The notes under the pieces are model-generated. The model worked only from the letters and a program-made list of their open reading frames with translations. It made no database searches and was not told the DNA's origin. Both the position numbers and the translations under genes were made by a program. Of a stretch of DNA of 64,000 nucleotides, positions 45,386 through 56,390 are shown in pieces (within the stretch, counting starts at the first letter, position 1; the number at the start of each line of letters is the position of its first letter). Source of the stretch: Arthrinium phaeospermum (Eukaryota; Ascomycota; Sordariomycetes; Amphisphaeriales; Apiosporaceae); contig QYRS01000002.1 in NCBI GenBank assembly GCA_006503535.1, positions 4,278,001-4,342,000 of the forward strand, given 5' to 3'.

Positions 45386-47002
45386 ATGGCTGAGGCTCAA
45401 GATCATGCTGAAGTGGAGGCCGAGAGCGTCGCCAAGTATTTCTTGAAAGAGGTCATACCCCGCAGCCTCAAGCTTCTCAATATGCCAAGCGGAGACTCTG
45501 GGCTGTCAGAAGAGTCCAGCGACAATGAGGAGACATCAGCGGATATGTCCCCACTCGGACGATACGTGGGCGGCGGCGTGAACCTGGGCGTCATAGCTTG
45601 CAGCGTAGGGGAGTATCCAAGAAACGGAGGTCTCGTGAGACTGAAAGCAAAACGGGGCACACGTGCCGGCGACATACCGGTAAATGACGAGGTGGGCGAA
45701 GAGGCCAAGGTCATGATTACCGATGCCAAGGGTCGGCCACACAAGTCGCCGGTCAACCCGTTCTGGCTCTACTGCATACCAGGACAATTATCATTGGCCA
45801 AGGGATATCTCAACCAGTCGGCCATGGCAGGCATGGAAAATGATATCCGAACTCAGCACCAGGCAGAACTAGCGGCCCTCCGGATACCGACCGCACCCAA
45901 GGTCTTATGTGATGCGGCTTTGGAGGATAAGCGATTCTTACTGAAAGGCGACTTCCTGTTCGAACACAACATCACACGCGGTTGCTTCCCATACCACACG
46001 GTTTACGCTTTCGAGAAGTTCGATTGGGATGATGAACTCATTGCTCTGTTGCAGAATTTCAGGAGAAAACATCCACACGATATCCTGCCTTTGGGAGTTA
46101 TTCAAGTTGGCCTCCTCAACTATTGGTGGGAAAACCGTGCGATTGGGACTAGGCCGTGGCTACTCAATAGGACTTCGCTGGCCAAGTATCTGGTGTATTT
46201 CGTTGTGTGTCTCGCGCGAGCCGTCACCATGGGCACCGTACTCATCAACGATCCGCTTGAGTTCGCCGTTGCATCCTGGAAGACTGAGAACAGCACGGGT
46301 AAACACAGCCGTGGCTTGGACTGCCAGATCCACGATGACTCCATCGATGCCACCCTTTGCTTGGAGCTTATCGACCGGCACCGTCCTAAGGTCGTCGAGA
46401 GACTCTTGACCTCGGATTTGGAAGGCGCTCAACAGCCCCGAATCGATCCAGATTGTGAGGTATTCCAGGAGCATCTGGATATCGAGGAAAGCGCCAATAC
46501 CCGAGATGAGGTCATACGCAATACGGTACAACGGATCGGCAACATGCGGCAGCACGGGGCCGGCCGCTTGCTCGATCCCAAGGCGAAGCGGCATTTCATA
46601 CTGATGCCGATGTCTATGAGAGAGCCTTGGGATACTTCACCGATCGAGGTTTTTGAAGACGGCGCCCCTGACGCGAAGACGATCAAGAGAATTGAGAAAG
46701 CGCACCAAGCCCGGATCTACCAGTTCCCCGACGAAGACGATGAGCCCTTTGAGGCGTCGCGCAAGCGTACCCACGCAATGATACGAGAGCAAGAAGACCG
46801 ACTACCCCACCGAAAGAGACAGCGAGTGACTCGGCAGGTCCCGGGCTGGGATGAGCTCTCCGAACCCGTCAAGACGATCGTGAAACAGTCCCGCATGGAA
46901 AACACCTCGCCTGACGAGCTGAATGAGGCGGCCAACTTCCTTCGCCGTGTCGACGGGTTTGAGCATGGCTTTAGGGCGGGTAGCAGGCCCAATGGTAACT
47001 GA
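45386..47002 (+). CDS. Unknown protein inside the family cluster
   Basis: Single exon, 538 residues, ATG at 45386. N-terminus acidic and Ser-rich (SGLSEESSDNEETSAD), then a Gly-rich stretch (YVGGGVNLGV). The middle looks folded (PVNPFWLYCIPGQLSLAKGY, FLFEHNITRGCFPYH, LPLGVIQVGLLNYWWENR). A hydrophobic segment SLAKYLVYFVVCLARAV recalls block C of the surrounding family but sits mid-protein and lacks the other blocks, so I do not assign it to the family. The C-terminus has a basic patch SRKRTHAM...HRKRQRVTRQ (possible NLS) and ends in a helix (SPDELNEAANFLRRVDGF). No function recognised. Confidence 0.75.
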   Translation: MAEAQDHAEVEAESVAKYFLKEVIPRSLKLLNMPSGDSGLSEESSDNEETSADMSPLGRYVGGGVNLGVIACSVGEYPRNGGLVRLKAKRGTRAGDIPVNDEVGEEAKVMITDAKGRPHKSPVNPFWLYCIPGQLSLAKGYLNQSAMAGMENDIRTQHQAELAALRIPTAPKVLCDAALEDKRFLLKGDFLFEHNITRGCFPYHTVYAFEKFDWDDELIALLQNFRRKHPHDILPLGVIQVGLLNYWWENRAIGTRPWLLNRTSLAKYLVYFVVCLARAVTMGTVLINDPLEFAVASWKTENSTGKHSRGLDCQIHDDSIDATLCLELIDRHRPKVVERLLTSDLEGAQQPRIDPDCEVFQEHLDIEESANTRDEVIRNTVQRIGNMRQHGAGRLLDPKAKRHFILMPMSMREPWDTSPIEVFEDGAPDAKTIKRIEKAHQARIYQFPDEDDEPFEASRKRTHAMIREQEDRLPHRKRQRVTRQVPGWDELSEPVKTIVKQSRMENTSPDELNEAANFLRRVDGFEHGFRAGSRPNGN

Positions 47003-47713
47003 GGGGCGGCATGATATGACCTACAGGTTTGAGAACAGATGGAATGATGATGTGGGAAAATGGGATCACCGCATCTCACAAATGACATACTCCGTGTCTG
47101 ATTCTGTATGAGTTTAATTCAGTAAATAGTAGTTGGCTTCGCCATGGCACGATCAATGGAGACATTACACCAAATCATTTTGTAAGCTATTATGCGTAAA
47201 GTGTCAAGGCATATGGAATACAAGAAAGAGCGTCAGATAATATTCAATGTGGTTACGTGGTTGTAAATTCTGGCCTTTCACAAAACGTAACATGCAGCTA
47301 AGGGTTCTATCTATCCAGACAAATGGAAGGAATGCAGTCCAGATTCTCGATTAGGAAAATACATTCAATAGCCTCAATTCTAGGACAGTACTATAAATAC
47401 CAGCCCTCATGCCCCATTGTACTTCCTCCCCCTCCAAACCTCTCAACATAAACCTGTGTCTTAGTCAATTTGGGCGCTGGGTGACTAAAACAGTCTGGAC
47501 CTCCTGGATTGTCGGCGTCATACAAGCCGAACAAGCTGCACAGGTACTTCGATTCACAGAAGCCCTTTACGCCCTACACGCCTTACACGTTTTACGCATC
47601 CGACACACTTCGCTTTCCTTCCACACTTGGACAAGTCAAACACACCATACGCGCCTTTCGTGTTGAACAGACACCTCTCACCCCGCTTACTACAACTAGT
47701 TCTATTTGCAGTC
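47003..47713. other. 5' region of family member 2
   Basis: About 710 bp between two plus-strand genes. Includes a possible core promoter (TATAAATA at 47392) and a C/A-rich leader with short CCTACACGCCTTACACG-type near repeats at 47570-47590. No gene. Confidence 0.45.
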
Positions 47714-49128
47714 ATGGCCGGTGTAACAGACTTGCAGCAGAAACTGCATGACACGGAGGATGAGATCAAGCACCTGGAAACCCAGCTCGTGCAAGAGGAG
47801 GGGAAGCTCAAGGGTTTCCAAGATGCGACCTTGACGTACCTCAATGACAAACCCATCGCTGCCGCCATGCAAACCGAAGCCAACAATGCATTGGAGCGCA
47901 TCGCCAACATCCGAACCCGCCGCGATGAGTTGACGAAGGAAGCCGAAACACTCCAATTCCTATCCAGCATTCAGCTGCCGCAAGCGAGAGACACCGACCA
48001 GAATGGCAACGACCAGCGCGACGCCGAGAATGGACCCGCAGCCAACAGAAAGCGGTCCGCCCCTGCTGACTCGGCCCAGGCCATAGCTAAGCGATTTCGC
48101 GCGTACCAAGGCAACAGCCGGATTAACGTCGACGAGATGATCTACGAATCTCTGCCGTCGGATGAGATCAGAGCGGAAGTCAAGGATATCATGAACCGGG
48201 ATGACGAAGGCTCCTACTACGCGCGTCAAGTGTGGGGAGCCAAATTGCTTCGCCCGTACTTCCAGGACGGCACCCTCATCATGAATCACAACATCAAGTT
48301 CAACGTCACTGGCGAGCTGGGCTACTTGCGCGCCAATCGCGAGGCCTTCCTGCGACAGAGAGGTTGGGTTTGGAAGGCAGTTACACGGAGACATGAGATA
48401 AACCTCAATAATGCAGTCGGTTTGTTGAGCAACCGCACTGTCAAATCAGTGTCTCACTTGCCTCTTCAAATGCAGAAGATTGCTTTGGGGGTTCAAGGCT
48501 CGTTGGAGTCCCAAGGCCGCCTTGACGAGCTCCTCCAATGCGTACGCAACCTGCAGATGGACTCGGCTGTGATTGGCCAGCAAACCATGGATATATTGCG
48601 CAAGGTCAATCCGGTCAACGGTATCCGGCAGCTGGTGGAGGCGCTCAACAACACGTATGATAATCATGGTATGCTCGATGTGTTCAAGGTGCAAGAGGGT
48701 GGTGGCGAGGAGATCCTGAGCAACGCCTGTGCCCTGGACCATGGGGCCGCAAACTGATGATGATGAGACTACTTTGGTCATCCCTGGTGCTCGCGAAATA
48801 CACCAGCCTTGCGACGTGGCTCACAGTGACAATCCGTGCCAAGTTTCGCAGGGCACCGATGGCTTTCGAGGCCATCAGCCATACCACCCCCCATGACTGT
48901 GAGCAACGCCAAAAAGCCCTCCAGGACGCTTGGGACGAGTTTTGCACTGCAAACCAGCCTGTTGACATCGAGGATTGCGCGGCTCGCTACAATCCAGATG
49001 GAACCATTCGGGATACGATCGTCGAAGATGGGGTCGTGACGGATGAGATGCTTGAGCTGGGCCACAAGGTAGAGATCAAAAAGGGCTATATGTTCAGGTG
49101 GCTAGGAGGCAATCAGTTGCTAGATTGA
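47714..49128 (+). pseudogene. Clustered family member 2, interrupted by a frameshift
   Basis: The first frame (47714-48757, 347 residues) has the coiled coil (3-85), the basic patch NRKRSAPADSAQAIAKRFRA (111-130), block A (234-256, VGLLSNR...VSHLPLQMQKI) and block B (273-297, LQCVRNLQMDSAVIGQQTM). It stops at TGA 48755-48757. The remaining family sequence continues at once in another frame (48757-49128): block C as LLWSSLVLAKYTSLATWL and block D as ARYNPDGTIRDTIVEDGVV through FRWLGGNQLLD. The spacing to the intact copies is conserved, so a single-base loss at about 48755 explains it; no intron with good signals fixes it. The stop and the next ATG overlap (TGATG). It may be a recent pseudogene, an assembly error, or two separate products. 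Confidence 0.75.
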
Positions 49129-51258
49129 ATTGCGGGGCAAGTTTCACATGAGAACCAAGTGCAGCAAGGAAGGGGATTTGGGCGAATGCTACTTGCTGGA
49201 TCTGTACGACATGATTCACATGAGGCGTGGAAGATGCACCTATTACCCCGATTTGCGATGGCGGTGCAGCAGTGGTGAGCGCGATGGACGCATTGAGATT
49301 GGAGATTGTGGAATGGAGCACAATGCCTAAAGTCAACCCCCAACAGCCCCGATGGCTTATCTGTGCGTCTACACAACTGACTACGGGAAGATTGCGTGCA
49401 TACGGGTATGAGGAACGCGCAAATAACTCGGCCTGCAAATAGCTCTGAGACCCGCGGCTTGCTTTGTGCCATATCACAAGACTTTGCGAGCGGTTTCCTT
49501 GATAGTACCGTTATCCACTTAAGTAGGGTAATTAGGTGTCCTCAGCCACGCGCTATTTGTGGGGATCGCATTCTGTCAACAACCTTAAATTGACTACCTG
49601 CCAACATACTAGCGGAGCTACAACTCCTTATGGGTTCTCCCTGTGAATAAGTCCAGTCCATGCATGTCTGCAGACACTCTAACGTTGGATAAGCAGAAGA
49701 AAATGGAGGCGATCTATCACCCCCTACACCGTTTCTAACCGGGGCTGCCTATACAGGATGGTGTCTCCCAGCTGAGTACATGTGTCGCTGATATCCAATC
49801 CTCGCTGGCAAAAGGCGACATAGACAGGACAAATCCGGAGCTGACTTAAGTTGTGGCAAGCGGTGTAAGCATAGGACCAATGGAGTAGGGAGCAAAGAGT
49901 TGATTAATGGAGGAAAGAAGAGAGTCCCAGAGAGAAGCTCTGAGATGTGACTATACGGATATACAGGCAAGGCACGTGACTACTATCTCAACAAGGGGTA
50001 CTCAACTGCGCGGTTAACACCAGCCCCCTTTCTTTTCCCGATCTTGCCCGTCGCCAGCCATCCATCATAAGTGCCAATTTCCTCACCCATCATTCAGCGC
50101 CAGCATTTGTCCGAAACCTAGCCCTCGAGACCTGTAGTATATGGCCAACATCAGCTATGAAATGCTCCCAGTCGCGGCGGTGACTCGAATAATGGGAAAT
50201 GATAGGGCAGTCTTGTTTGTGGTCGTCGGACATCTGATCGATGGTATATTCCTTGTCATCTCTTCTTGGACTCTCTAACGTCCCTGAAGGGGCTCCCTCC
50301 TCACAACGCAGTGTCAGTTTTCCATCCCACTGCAAGCTGTCCCACTGAGGAAATATAGCTTTCGGAGGGCTGATCAGCAGTGCAGAGTGCGTATGATCAT
50401 GCCCATTTGGTCATGACTGTGGAAAGACCTGGATTCGCGTAGTCTCCTTAGGTCAAAGACAGATGCAAATATTGGCACAAGCCAAGAATGCATCACGACC
50501 AAACTCAGTTGCGAAGACCGCAAAGATCCATTTCATCTGCTCTAAAAGGCTTACATATGGAATCGCCCATCCTGAAATTGGTTGGTGGGGTTCTTTGGGA
50601 TCTTGGCCCCAGAGGAGTGAGGCTCCCTATTGTGACCGAGACTTTTGTCACTTGAGGGCTTTCTCGGGGGCGGCGTCAGAGATCCCCTTCAATCTGCACC
50701 AGTTCCAAAAATTGCCAGCCTGCTAGCCAGGCGATGGGCTTCATGCAATTCACCCCCACCTCCGTTCCTGCCTCCATATTGCTGTCTGCACCATCGCCCG
50801 ACGTTGGTTAGGAACCCCCTATGCTGCCCTGCATGATCCTGAGATATTAAGGGCCTAGCCTTCCATATGATGATACTGTTGCGGCTCCTGCGTGTATTGC
50901 AACCCAGCCAACCCACGCAGCCCACGCACCTCACGTACCTTGTACGGTTTACAAACCTATACGGATTTCGTCACTTACAAGCTTTTCATCGACAACGCAG
51001 ATCAAGTACCTCTCATACCCCACGTGTGTTATGCATTTCACGCAACAGCACCGGCTCGCAGCCGTTCCGGGCCGGAGCGGAACCAGTTGCGACTCAAGCC
51101 CCGGTCGGTTGGCAAGCCCTACATACGGTGCGCGAGCCACACTGGAACGCGAGCGATACGTGCGTCGCGAGCCGCACTTGGACCGAGAACCCATTATTGC
51201 AGGGTTGCTGCCAACCACTATACGGAGTTCCCCCTGAAAAGTCAAGTCCCCTCTCTCC

Positions 51259-51259
<1 letters not shown>

Positions 51260-51295
<36 letters not shown>
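51260..51295. repeat. Homopolymer C36
   Basis: Uninterrupted run of 36 C, followed by a T-rich stretch. The complementary G36 could form G-quadruplex DNA. Confidence 0.95.
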
Positions 51296-51652
51296 TTTTT
51301 TCTTTCTTCCCTTTTTGTCTCCTGTCCCAGAGACTTTACGTTTCAAGGGGACCTCTGTACCAGCCTGAATCTCTTCTTCTTCTCAACAACGGTATCTAGT
51401 ATCCCATTACCAAAAAGGGGTAGACTCAGCCAAAATTTATAGCACCGATAACCCTTAAACGGTTAGGGTTTTATTATATTTCTTATTCCTTATTATACCC
51501 GGTATTAGTAAGAAGGAGACATTGAACCGGGCTAAAAATCCTTCTTTTTACGCTTCTAACTATCATTTTAGAAGTACCTAAGTACCGATCTGCTTCAGAA
51601 TTCTGGAGTATAAAATCTAACCTCTCCTCGGATCCTACCTCCAGCTCCTCTT

Positions 51653-51680
51653 CTACCACCACCTACCACCACCTACCACC
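51653..51680 (+). repeat. Three copies of CTACCACC(AC) in the leader of family member 3
   Basis: A 10-bp unit (CTACCACCAC) repeated nearly three times, 118 bp before the ATG, in a C/A/T-rich leader-like segment. Confidence 0.75.
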
Positions 51681-51797
51681 AATTCCAAACACCAAATCCT
51701 ACTACCAACTCCTACCAACGCATTGAAGACTTACTCAGAGAATCCCTACACACATAACATCCAGTCCGATTCGCCCGCGACGACTTTACCATTCAAC

Positions 51798-53141
51798 ATG
51801 GCGCGCGTCACGCTTGACATGATCCGCGGGGATGAAGATACGATCAGGGCCGTCCAGGAGCGTATCACGAACAAGACTCGCGACTATGAGGTCGAGATCG
51901 AGCCGGCGCTTGAGCATGCGGAGCGAAAGGTTGCGGAGTTTCAGGCTATGAAGCGCGCCTTGACTGCCGAACAGCGCGCAGAGTACGAGAAAATGCGCGT
52001 AAAGCTCGAGGATCTGCGCGCGAAGTCCGCGGATGCTTCGAAGGAGATCGAGCGCGAAGAGGAACACGAGCGTCGTCTCCGTAGTGGCCTGGGCAACAGA
52101 AAGACCCGGTTCGCCGGCCAGGAGTGGCTGGATAGCCACAAGACCGCCGCGGAGGCGAAGGACGACAAGGACGCCGAAGATGCGAAAGACGCGAAGGGCG
52201 TGGTCGGCACGAAGCGCGTTGCCCCAGTCGACGAGGGACACATAGCCTTGGCGAAGCGAAACTGCCGCCGATTCGTCCTCGCCACTGAAGACGGCGACTT
52301 GGTCTACGAGGATGCCGAGATGTACGAGATCATGAAGAAGGACACGAAGAAGGACGGCTTCGTTCTGAACTCGGTCCCATCTGGCGCTAAAGATGCGATG
52401 GAGAAGGTCGTTGTGCTTCTCATCAGCGACCAGGGCGAATCGATCACCGAGCGCCCCCAGCAGATGGACCCACTGCCGCGCAAGTACCCCCAGAACGACC
52501 AATACGCGCTGAGCACGCTCACTACATGCCTGGGCAACCTTCAGGATGACACGAAGATCCTGGGTGACAGAATGATGGAAATGGTGAGCGGTACGGGCGA
52601 TTTGCATACGATGGCCACCGACATCGCAGGCGCACTGGAGCGAACGTTCAGAGCACACCAGCTTCGACTAGTTTACGGCATGCCGGACGGCGAGCCCATG
52701 GAGAACATCATGAACGGCTTGTATAGCGAGGATATCGACACACAGAAAACCATGGTTCTCCAGCTCTTCCGATCGGCCCTCGTCCTGCGAAAGTACGCAT
52801 GCCTCGCGACCGGTCTCGCCGTGGCCATCGCGTCAAAGTTCGGACGCGGCGACGGTAATAGTCGGCGCGACGCCATCAACGATGCTACCTTGAAACACTG
52901 TGTCCAGCACTATCGCGAGCTCCTCCAGGCTTACGAGACGTACGCCTCCGATGCTCCGCAGCTGGCCAACGCGCTGCCCGGCACGCTCGAGTACAACAAG
53001 GACAACAAGGTCGGCGCAGTGCTCGCGGACGACCTGATCAAAGTCGGCCTGCAGAAGCTCGGCAAACAGAAGCCCGGCAAGCAGCTCCTTGGCGACTGCG
53101 ACTCGCTCGAGTTCCTTGGATCGGTCGGTTACGGTGGTTAA
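51798..53141 (+). CDS. Clustered family member 3: coiled-coil protein with blocks A-D
   Basis: Single exon, 447 residues; ATG at 51798 is the first ATG in frame. Charged coiled coil at 15-100 (YEKMRVKLEDLRAKSADA, EIEREEEHERRLR), Lys/Asp-rich linker, basic patch 137-158 (VGTKRVAPVDEGHIALAKRN). Block A 203-227 (KVVVLLISDQGESI...QQMDPL), block B 241-263 (TTCLGNLQDDTKILGDRMM), block C 323-349 (LFRSALVLRKYACLATGLAV then ASKFGRG), block D 397-447 (LEYNKDNKVGAVLADDLIK to LEFLGSVGYGG). Closest by eye to the copy at the right edge, with which it also shares 3' flanking DNA. The best preserved member together with the one at 60 kb. Function unknown; possibly nuclear because of the basic patch. Confidence 0.85.
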   Translation: MARVTLDMIRGDEDTIRAVQERITNKTRDYEVEIEPALEHAERKVAEFQAMKRALTAEQRAEYEKMRVKLEDLRAKSADASKEIEREEEHERRLRSGLGNRKTRFAGQEWLDSHKTAAEAKDDKDAEDAKDAKGVVGTKRVAPVDEGHIALAKRNCRRFVLATEDGDLVYEDAEMYEIMKKDTKKDGFVLNSVPSGAKDAMEKVVVLLISDQGESITERPQQMDPLPRKYPQNDQYALSTLTTCLGNLQDDTKILGDRMMEMVSGTGDLHTMATDIAGALERTFRAHQLRLVYGMPDGEPMENIMNGLYSEDIDTQKTMVLQLFRSALVLRKYACLATGLAVAIASKFGRGDGNSRRDAINDATLKHCVQHYRELLQAYETYASDAPQLANALPGTLEYNKDNKVGAVLADDLIKVGLQKLGKQKPGKQLLGDCDSLEFLGSVGYGG

Positions 53142-53204
53142 TTCGGATGGGGCGCACGGTGCTTTCCGGCTAGTCCGAGGGGGGAGGTCTAGGGTGAAAG
53201 CTAC

Positions 53205-53345
53205 ATTTGATCACACTGTATAATAGTATGCGCGTAAAGCGCGATGGGCGCGAAGCCAAATACCCTTTACGTGCAGGGGCTAAGTAGATAGCCGGGACAC
53301 TCATACGCCTTTAGTTCTAATGCATTCGCGATTCACTTTATACGG
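53205..53345 (+). repeat. 3'-flank segment duplicated at 63530-63690
   Basis: Begins about 60 bp after the stop of family member 3. Words such as ATAGTATGCGCGTAAA, GGCGCGAAGCCA and TTCGCGATTCACTTTAT recur in the same order in the 3' flank of the right-edge copy on the opposite strand. Confidence 0.85.
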
Positions 53346-54967
53346 TAGTTTTCAGTGCCCGATGTATCTATATACCATCATAACGTTATTTGAAGCAGGA
53401 GTTCCCCGCCAGAATGACCGGGAGAATCAACATGCATGCCAGATCGATCGCAATCAGTTCCCCCGCCTATTGCACGAAAATCACATATTCCGGTCCGATA
53501 GGTACGCGGTCATGTGCTTCCTGGCCTTGAAATAGGCCAACCTCATATGGGATAAGTGCTGAAAAACGCAAGTTGCGGTCGGCTAAGATGCACAGACAGG
53601 TCTCGACGACGTGGTCGGCTTGCTGCCTGACCAAGACGCCCCGCCCACTTCCAACGTCCCTCCCCAAATGACCACGATTTCCGAGAAGGAGCGGGGATTG
53701 GAGGTACTAGTGAAGTGACAAAGGAGGAAACACAACAGAAGGGGAAATGTAGAAACCAGGATGCGCAGGAAGACGGAGAAAATGGGGAACGGGAGTGGAC
53801 GGGGAGATCGGGTAGACGCTAAAGTCGCAGGTAGTCAAATTAAGGTAGTGCCAGGGATGATGCCCTACCCGAGAGGCTCTAACCATTCGCTCGCAAGCCC
53901 CGTTTTCCAATGATCTGTAACGTCACACCGAGATCACTTCGCTCGTCTACGACTAGGACAAGAAAGGCAGTAAAGGCCTGGAGATCCCCGTATCAATCGT
54001 CGTCTCAAGACCCCCCCCTTCATCTTGAGGGCAATTGCCGATGGACTGGGGCAAACGCCTAGCACTAGGAATTCGAGTCATGATCTAGGAAATGGAAATG
54101 TGGGTGGGGCAAATGGCTTGGGAGCGTCCCGGTAGCTCGTCACCCGGACCACAGACCAGGAAATCAGTTTATGTGCGGCGAACATATTTCTGGGCCACGA
54201 ACTCGGCTGGCTAACTGTCTGCCGGGTTAAGCAGGTGCAACATAAACACATTATATCGCGTATCCCAATGGTTCGAGGGGTGGCGCGGCTTGTGATCGAA
54301 TATATATAAGACGGAGGTAAAGCTGAAGAGAGGTTTCTGCAAGTGTATTAGGGTGGTTGGCCCGAGCCCAATGCTCTGTTGTGCCTTCATACTATATATG
54401 GTACAGATTGACCAAGTGCAAATGGCTCGCCCAAACTACCCCTGGGTTATACACACCTTCCAAATCCCCGTTTGCCCATCACAAACGGAGCGGCAAATTC
54501 CGGCGGGCCATTCAGTACCAATGACCGAAACAGATGACGCAGAGACAAAAGCCCGGATGGGGCAAATAGTAGATCGGCAAGTAGTACTGGCAAAGAGTCC
54601 TTGGGGGGGGGGGCGGGCAAGAGGCTTGCTTGGGCTGCGACTGTTCCTGGATATCGGATCGCTCGCAAAATCCAAGCAGTGGAAGGAAGTTGTTTCCCGA
54701 CGGATGTGCGCCATACAAGTCATCCAAGATGCCTCCAAAAATAGCCCACCAAGCTTGGGACCCCCTAGAGGGTTTCGCTGTGGAGGCCTTGGGTGCCTTG
54801 CCTGCTTGCCTGCCGCCTCGCAACCCGGGAAATCGTCGGACCAAGTCTGCCACGATCCCGTTCCTAGGGTCTAGCTGGGGGTAAATCTAACCGCTTAGTC
54901 CGTCAATAGATGACCGGCCCTTTGGCACTTTAAGGCATCCCCTGGCCGCCTTACTGAGTTGGCAGCC
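53346..54967. other. Gene-free region
   Basis: About 1.6 kb with no supported gene. Contains a purine-rich stretch (53700-53820) with GTGGACGGGGAGATCGG, resembling the unit of the minisatellite at 59.2 kb, and a G9 run near 54603. Confidence 0.45.
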
Positions 54968-55997
54968 ACTATAATCAGGTATCTTCTTTCTTTCTTTTTT
55001 TTTTTTCGATTCGTATTAAGGTTTCCCGGTAGAAATAAAAGATTTATAAAGAGTAGGTTACTTTAAAAATAATAAATTTAAAAATAAAATATTATATTTA
55101 ATATTTTTAAAATTTTTAAAAATATTTTAATAATTATAATTTTTATAAATCGATAAAAGCTTAATAATGATTAATATATCGGTAATTATAAAATTCTTTC
55201 TCCGATTCCGGTCTTATTTCTAATCGTAATAATTTAGTAGATTACGTATAAAAAACTATCTTTACTTTCTTTATCGATTATTTAAATTAAATCTTTTATT
55301 TAATACGATTATATATACTATTTATTATCACGTTTATTTATTATAACGACGAAAATTTCCGAGATTAATTAACGCTTAATATATTACGAAAAAAGGAAGT
55401 TAATAACGAATAATTAATACGAAATTATTTATTTTAATACTTTAAAATTTTTAAAGAAGTATAAACGGTTTCGAAAGTTTTTAAAAGTTATTAAATATAA
55501 GGTTCGAAAAAATCCTTTATTTAAACCGGCTTTTTATAAAGTATATATTATTAATTATAAGCTTTTTTTAAAAAAATAAAATCTCGGCGATAACGAAGCT
55601 TTCTTTATTAAATAAATTAAATTACTTAAAGATTTCCATAAACGGGAAATAAAAGAGGAAAATATTATTTAAATATTATTTTTTAATCGTAATATTTATT
55701 TAAAAAAAAACCTTTAATTCCGGGCGTTAATCGAAGGGCTCGGCGAAAAGGATAACGAATAAATCGATCGAGGCGGTAACGAATTAAGCCGAGGCTATAC
55801 GTAATAACACGTCGGATTAATAAACTTAGAAAAGGGAGGGAGGGAAAGAGGGAAAGAAGGAAGGCGTTATATAAAATTAATTAAATAGTTTTAAACCTTA
55901 TCGATCGATAATATTAATATTAATATTTTATATATAATATAAACTTTTAAATTAATATAGTTTAGCCTCTTGCCTAGGAGGACTATAGTCAGGTATC
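54968..55997. repeat. AT-rich RIP-like island flanked by 16-bp direct repeats
   Basis: About 1 kb, very AT-rich, with no frames; CA and TG are almost absent while CG and TA are frequent, the pattern left by C-to-T mutation at CpA. The island is bounded by ACTATAATCAGGTATC (54968-54983) and ACTATAGTCAGGTATC (55982-55997), identical but for one A/G. Likely a mutated mobile-element relic; type unknown. Confidence 0.75.
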
Positions 55998-56390
55998 CCG
56001 ACCTGAAGTCCGGTCTGCGCCAATTTTTCCTCACGGCTCAACAACTGTGTTTGTCACGCCCAAATTAATTGGGTCAATGCCTATCAACCTCGCCAGCTCG
56101 AAACAGGCCAACGTCAGTTGCGATGGATAATATGGACATTTTCACCTATAATCTAGCACTCGGACAAGAACACGTTGAGGCTGCGTTTGGAACTCTCTTT
56201 ACAATGAAGTGCATCTGTATTGGTGTCCCAACCGGCTGCCCTAGGGATTCTCACTGCTAGCTACATATGAATTCCGATTGCCACGAATCCAAATCCACGT
56301 CCATTTGACGACACTGCATGGACTTGCCACGAACGTGTGAAAATGTACCAGCCGCTAAATTGCTTCTATCTCCAGTGAATATCTGGTCAT
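55998..56390. other. 3' flank of family member 4
   Basis: About 390 bp of ordinary composition. A 63-codon frame (56069-56260) has no support. Confidence 0.4.

Larger units (their letters stand above)
49129..51797. other. Long gene-free region
   Basis: About 2.7 kb. No supported gene on either strand; open frames are short and motif-free. Contains the C36 homopolymer and the CCACC tandem repeats just upstream of the next family gene. Confidence 0.5.

Noticed and set aside
50867..51442. Plus-strand frame of 191 codons running through the C36 tract
   Set aside because: Open only because of a poly-Pro run from the homopolymer and low-complexity flanks; no domain.
51455..51475. Telomere-like TTAGGG at 51462
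   Set aside because: Only a single copy, not a tandem array; expected by chance.
54353..54874. 173-codon plus-strand frame
   Set aside because: No motif, competing frames on the other strand, and it lies in decayed intergenic DNA.
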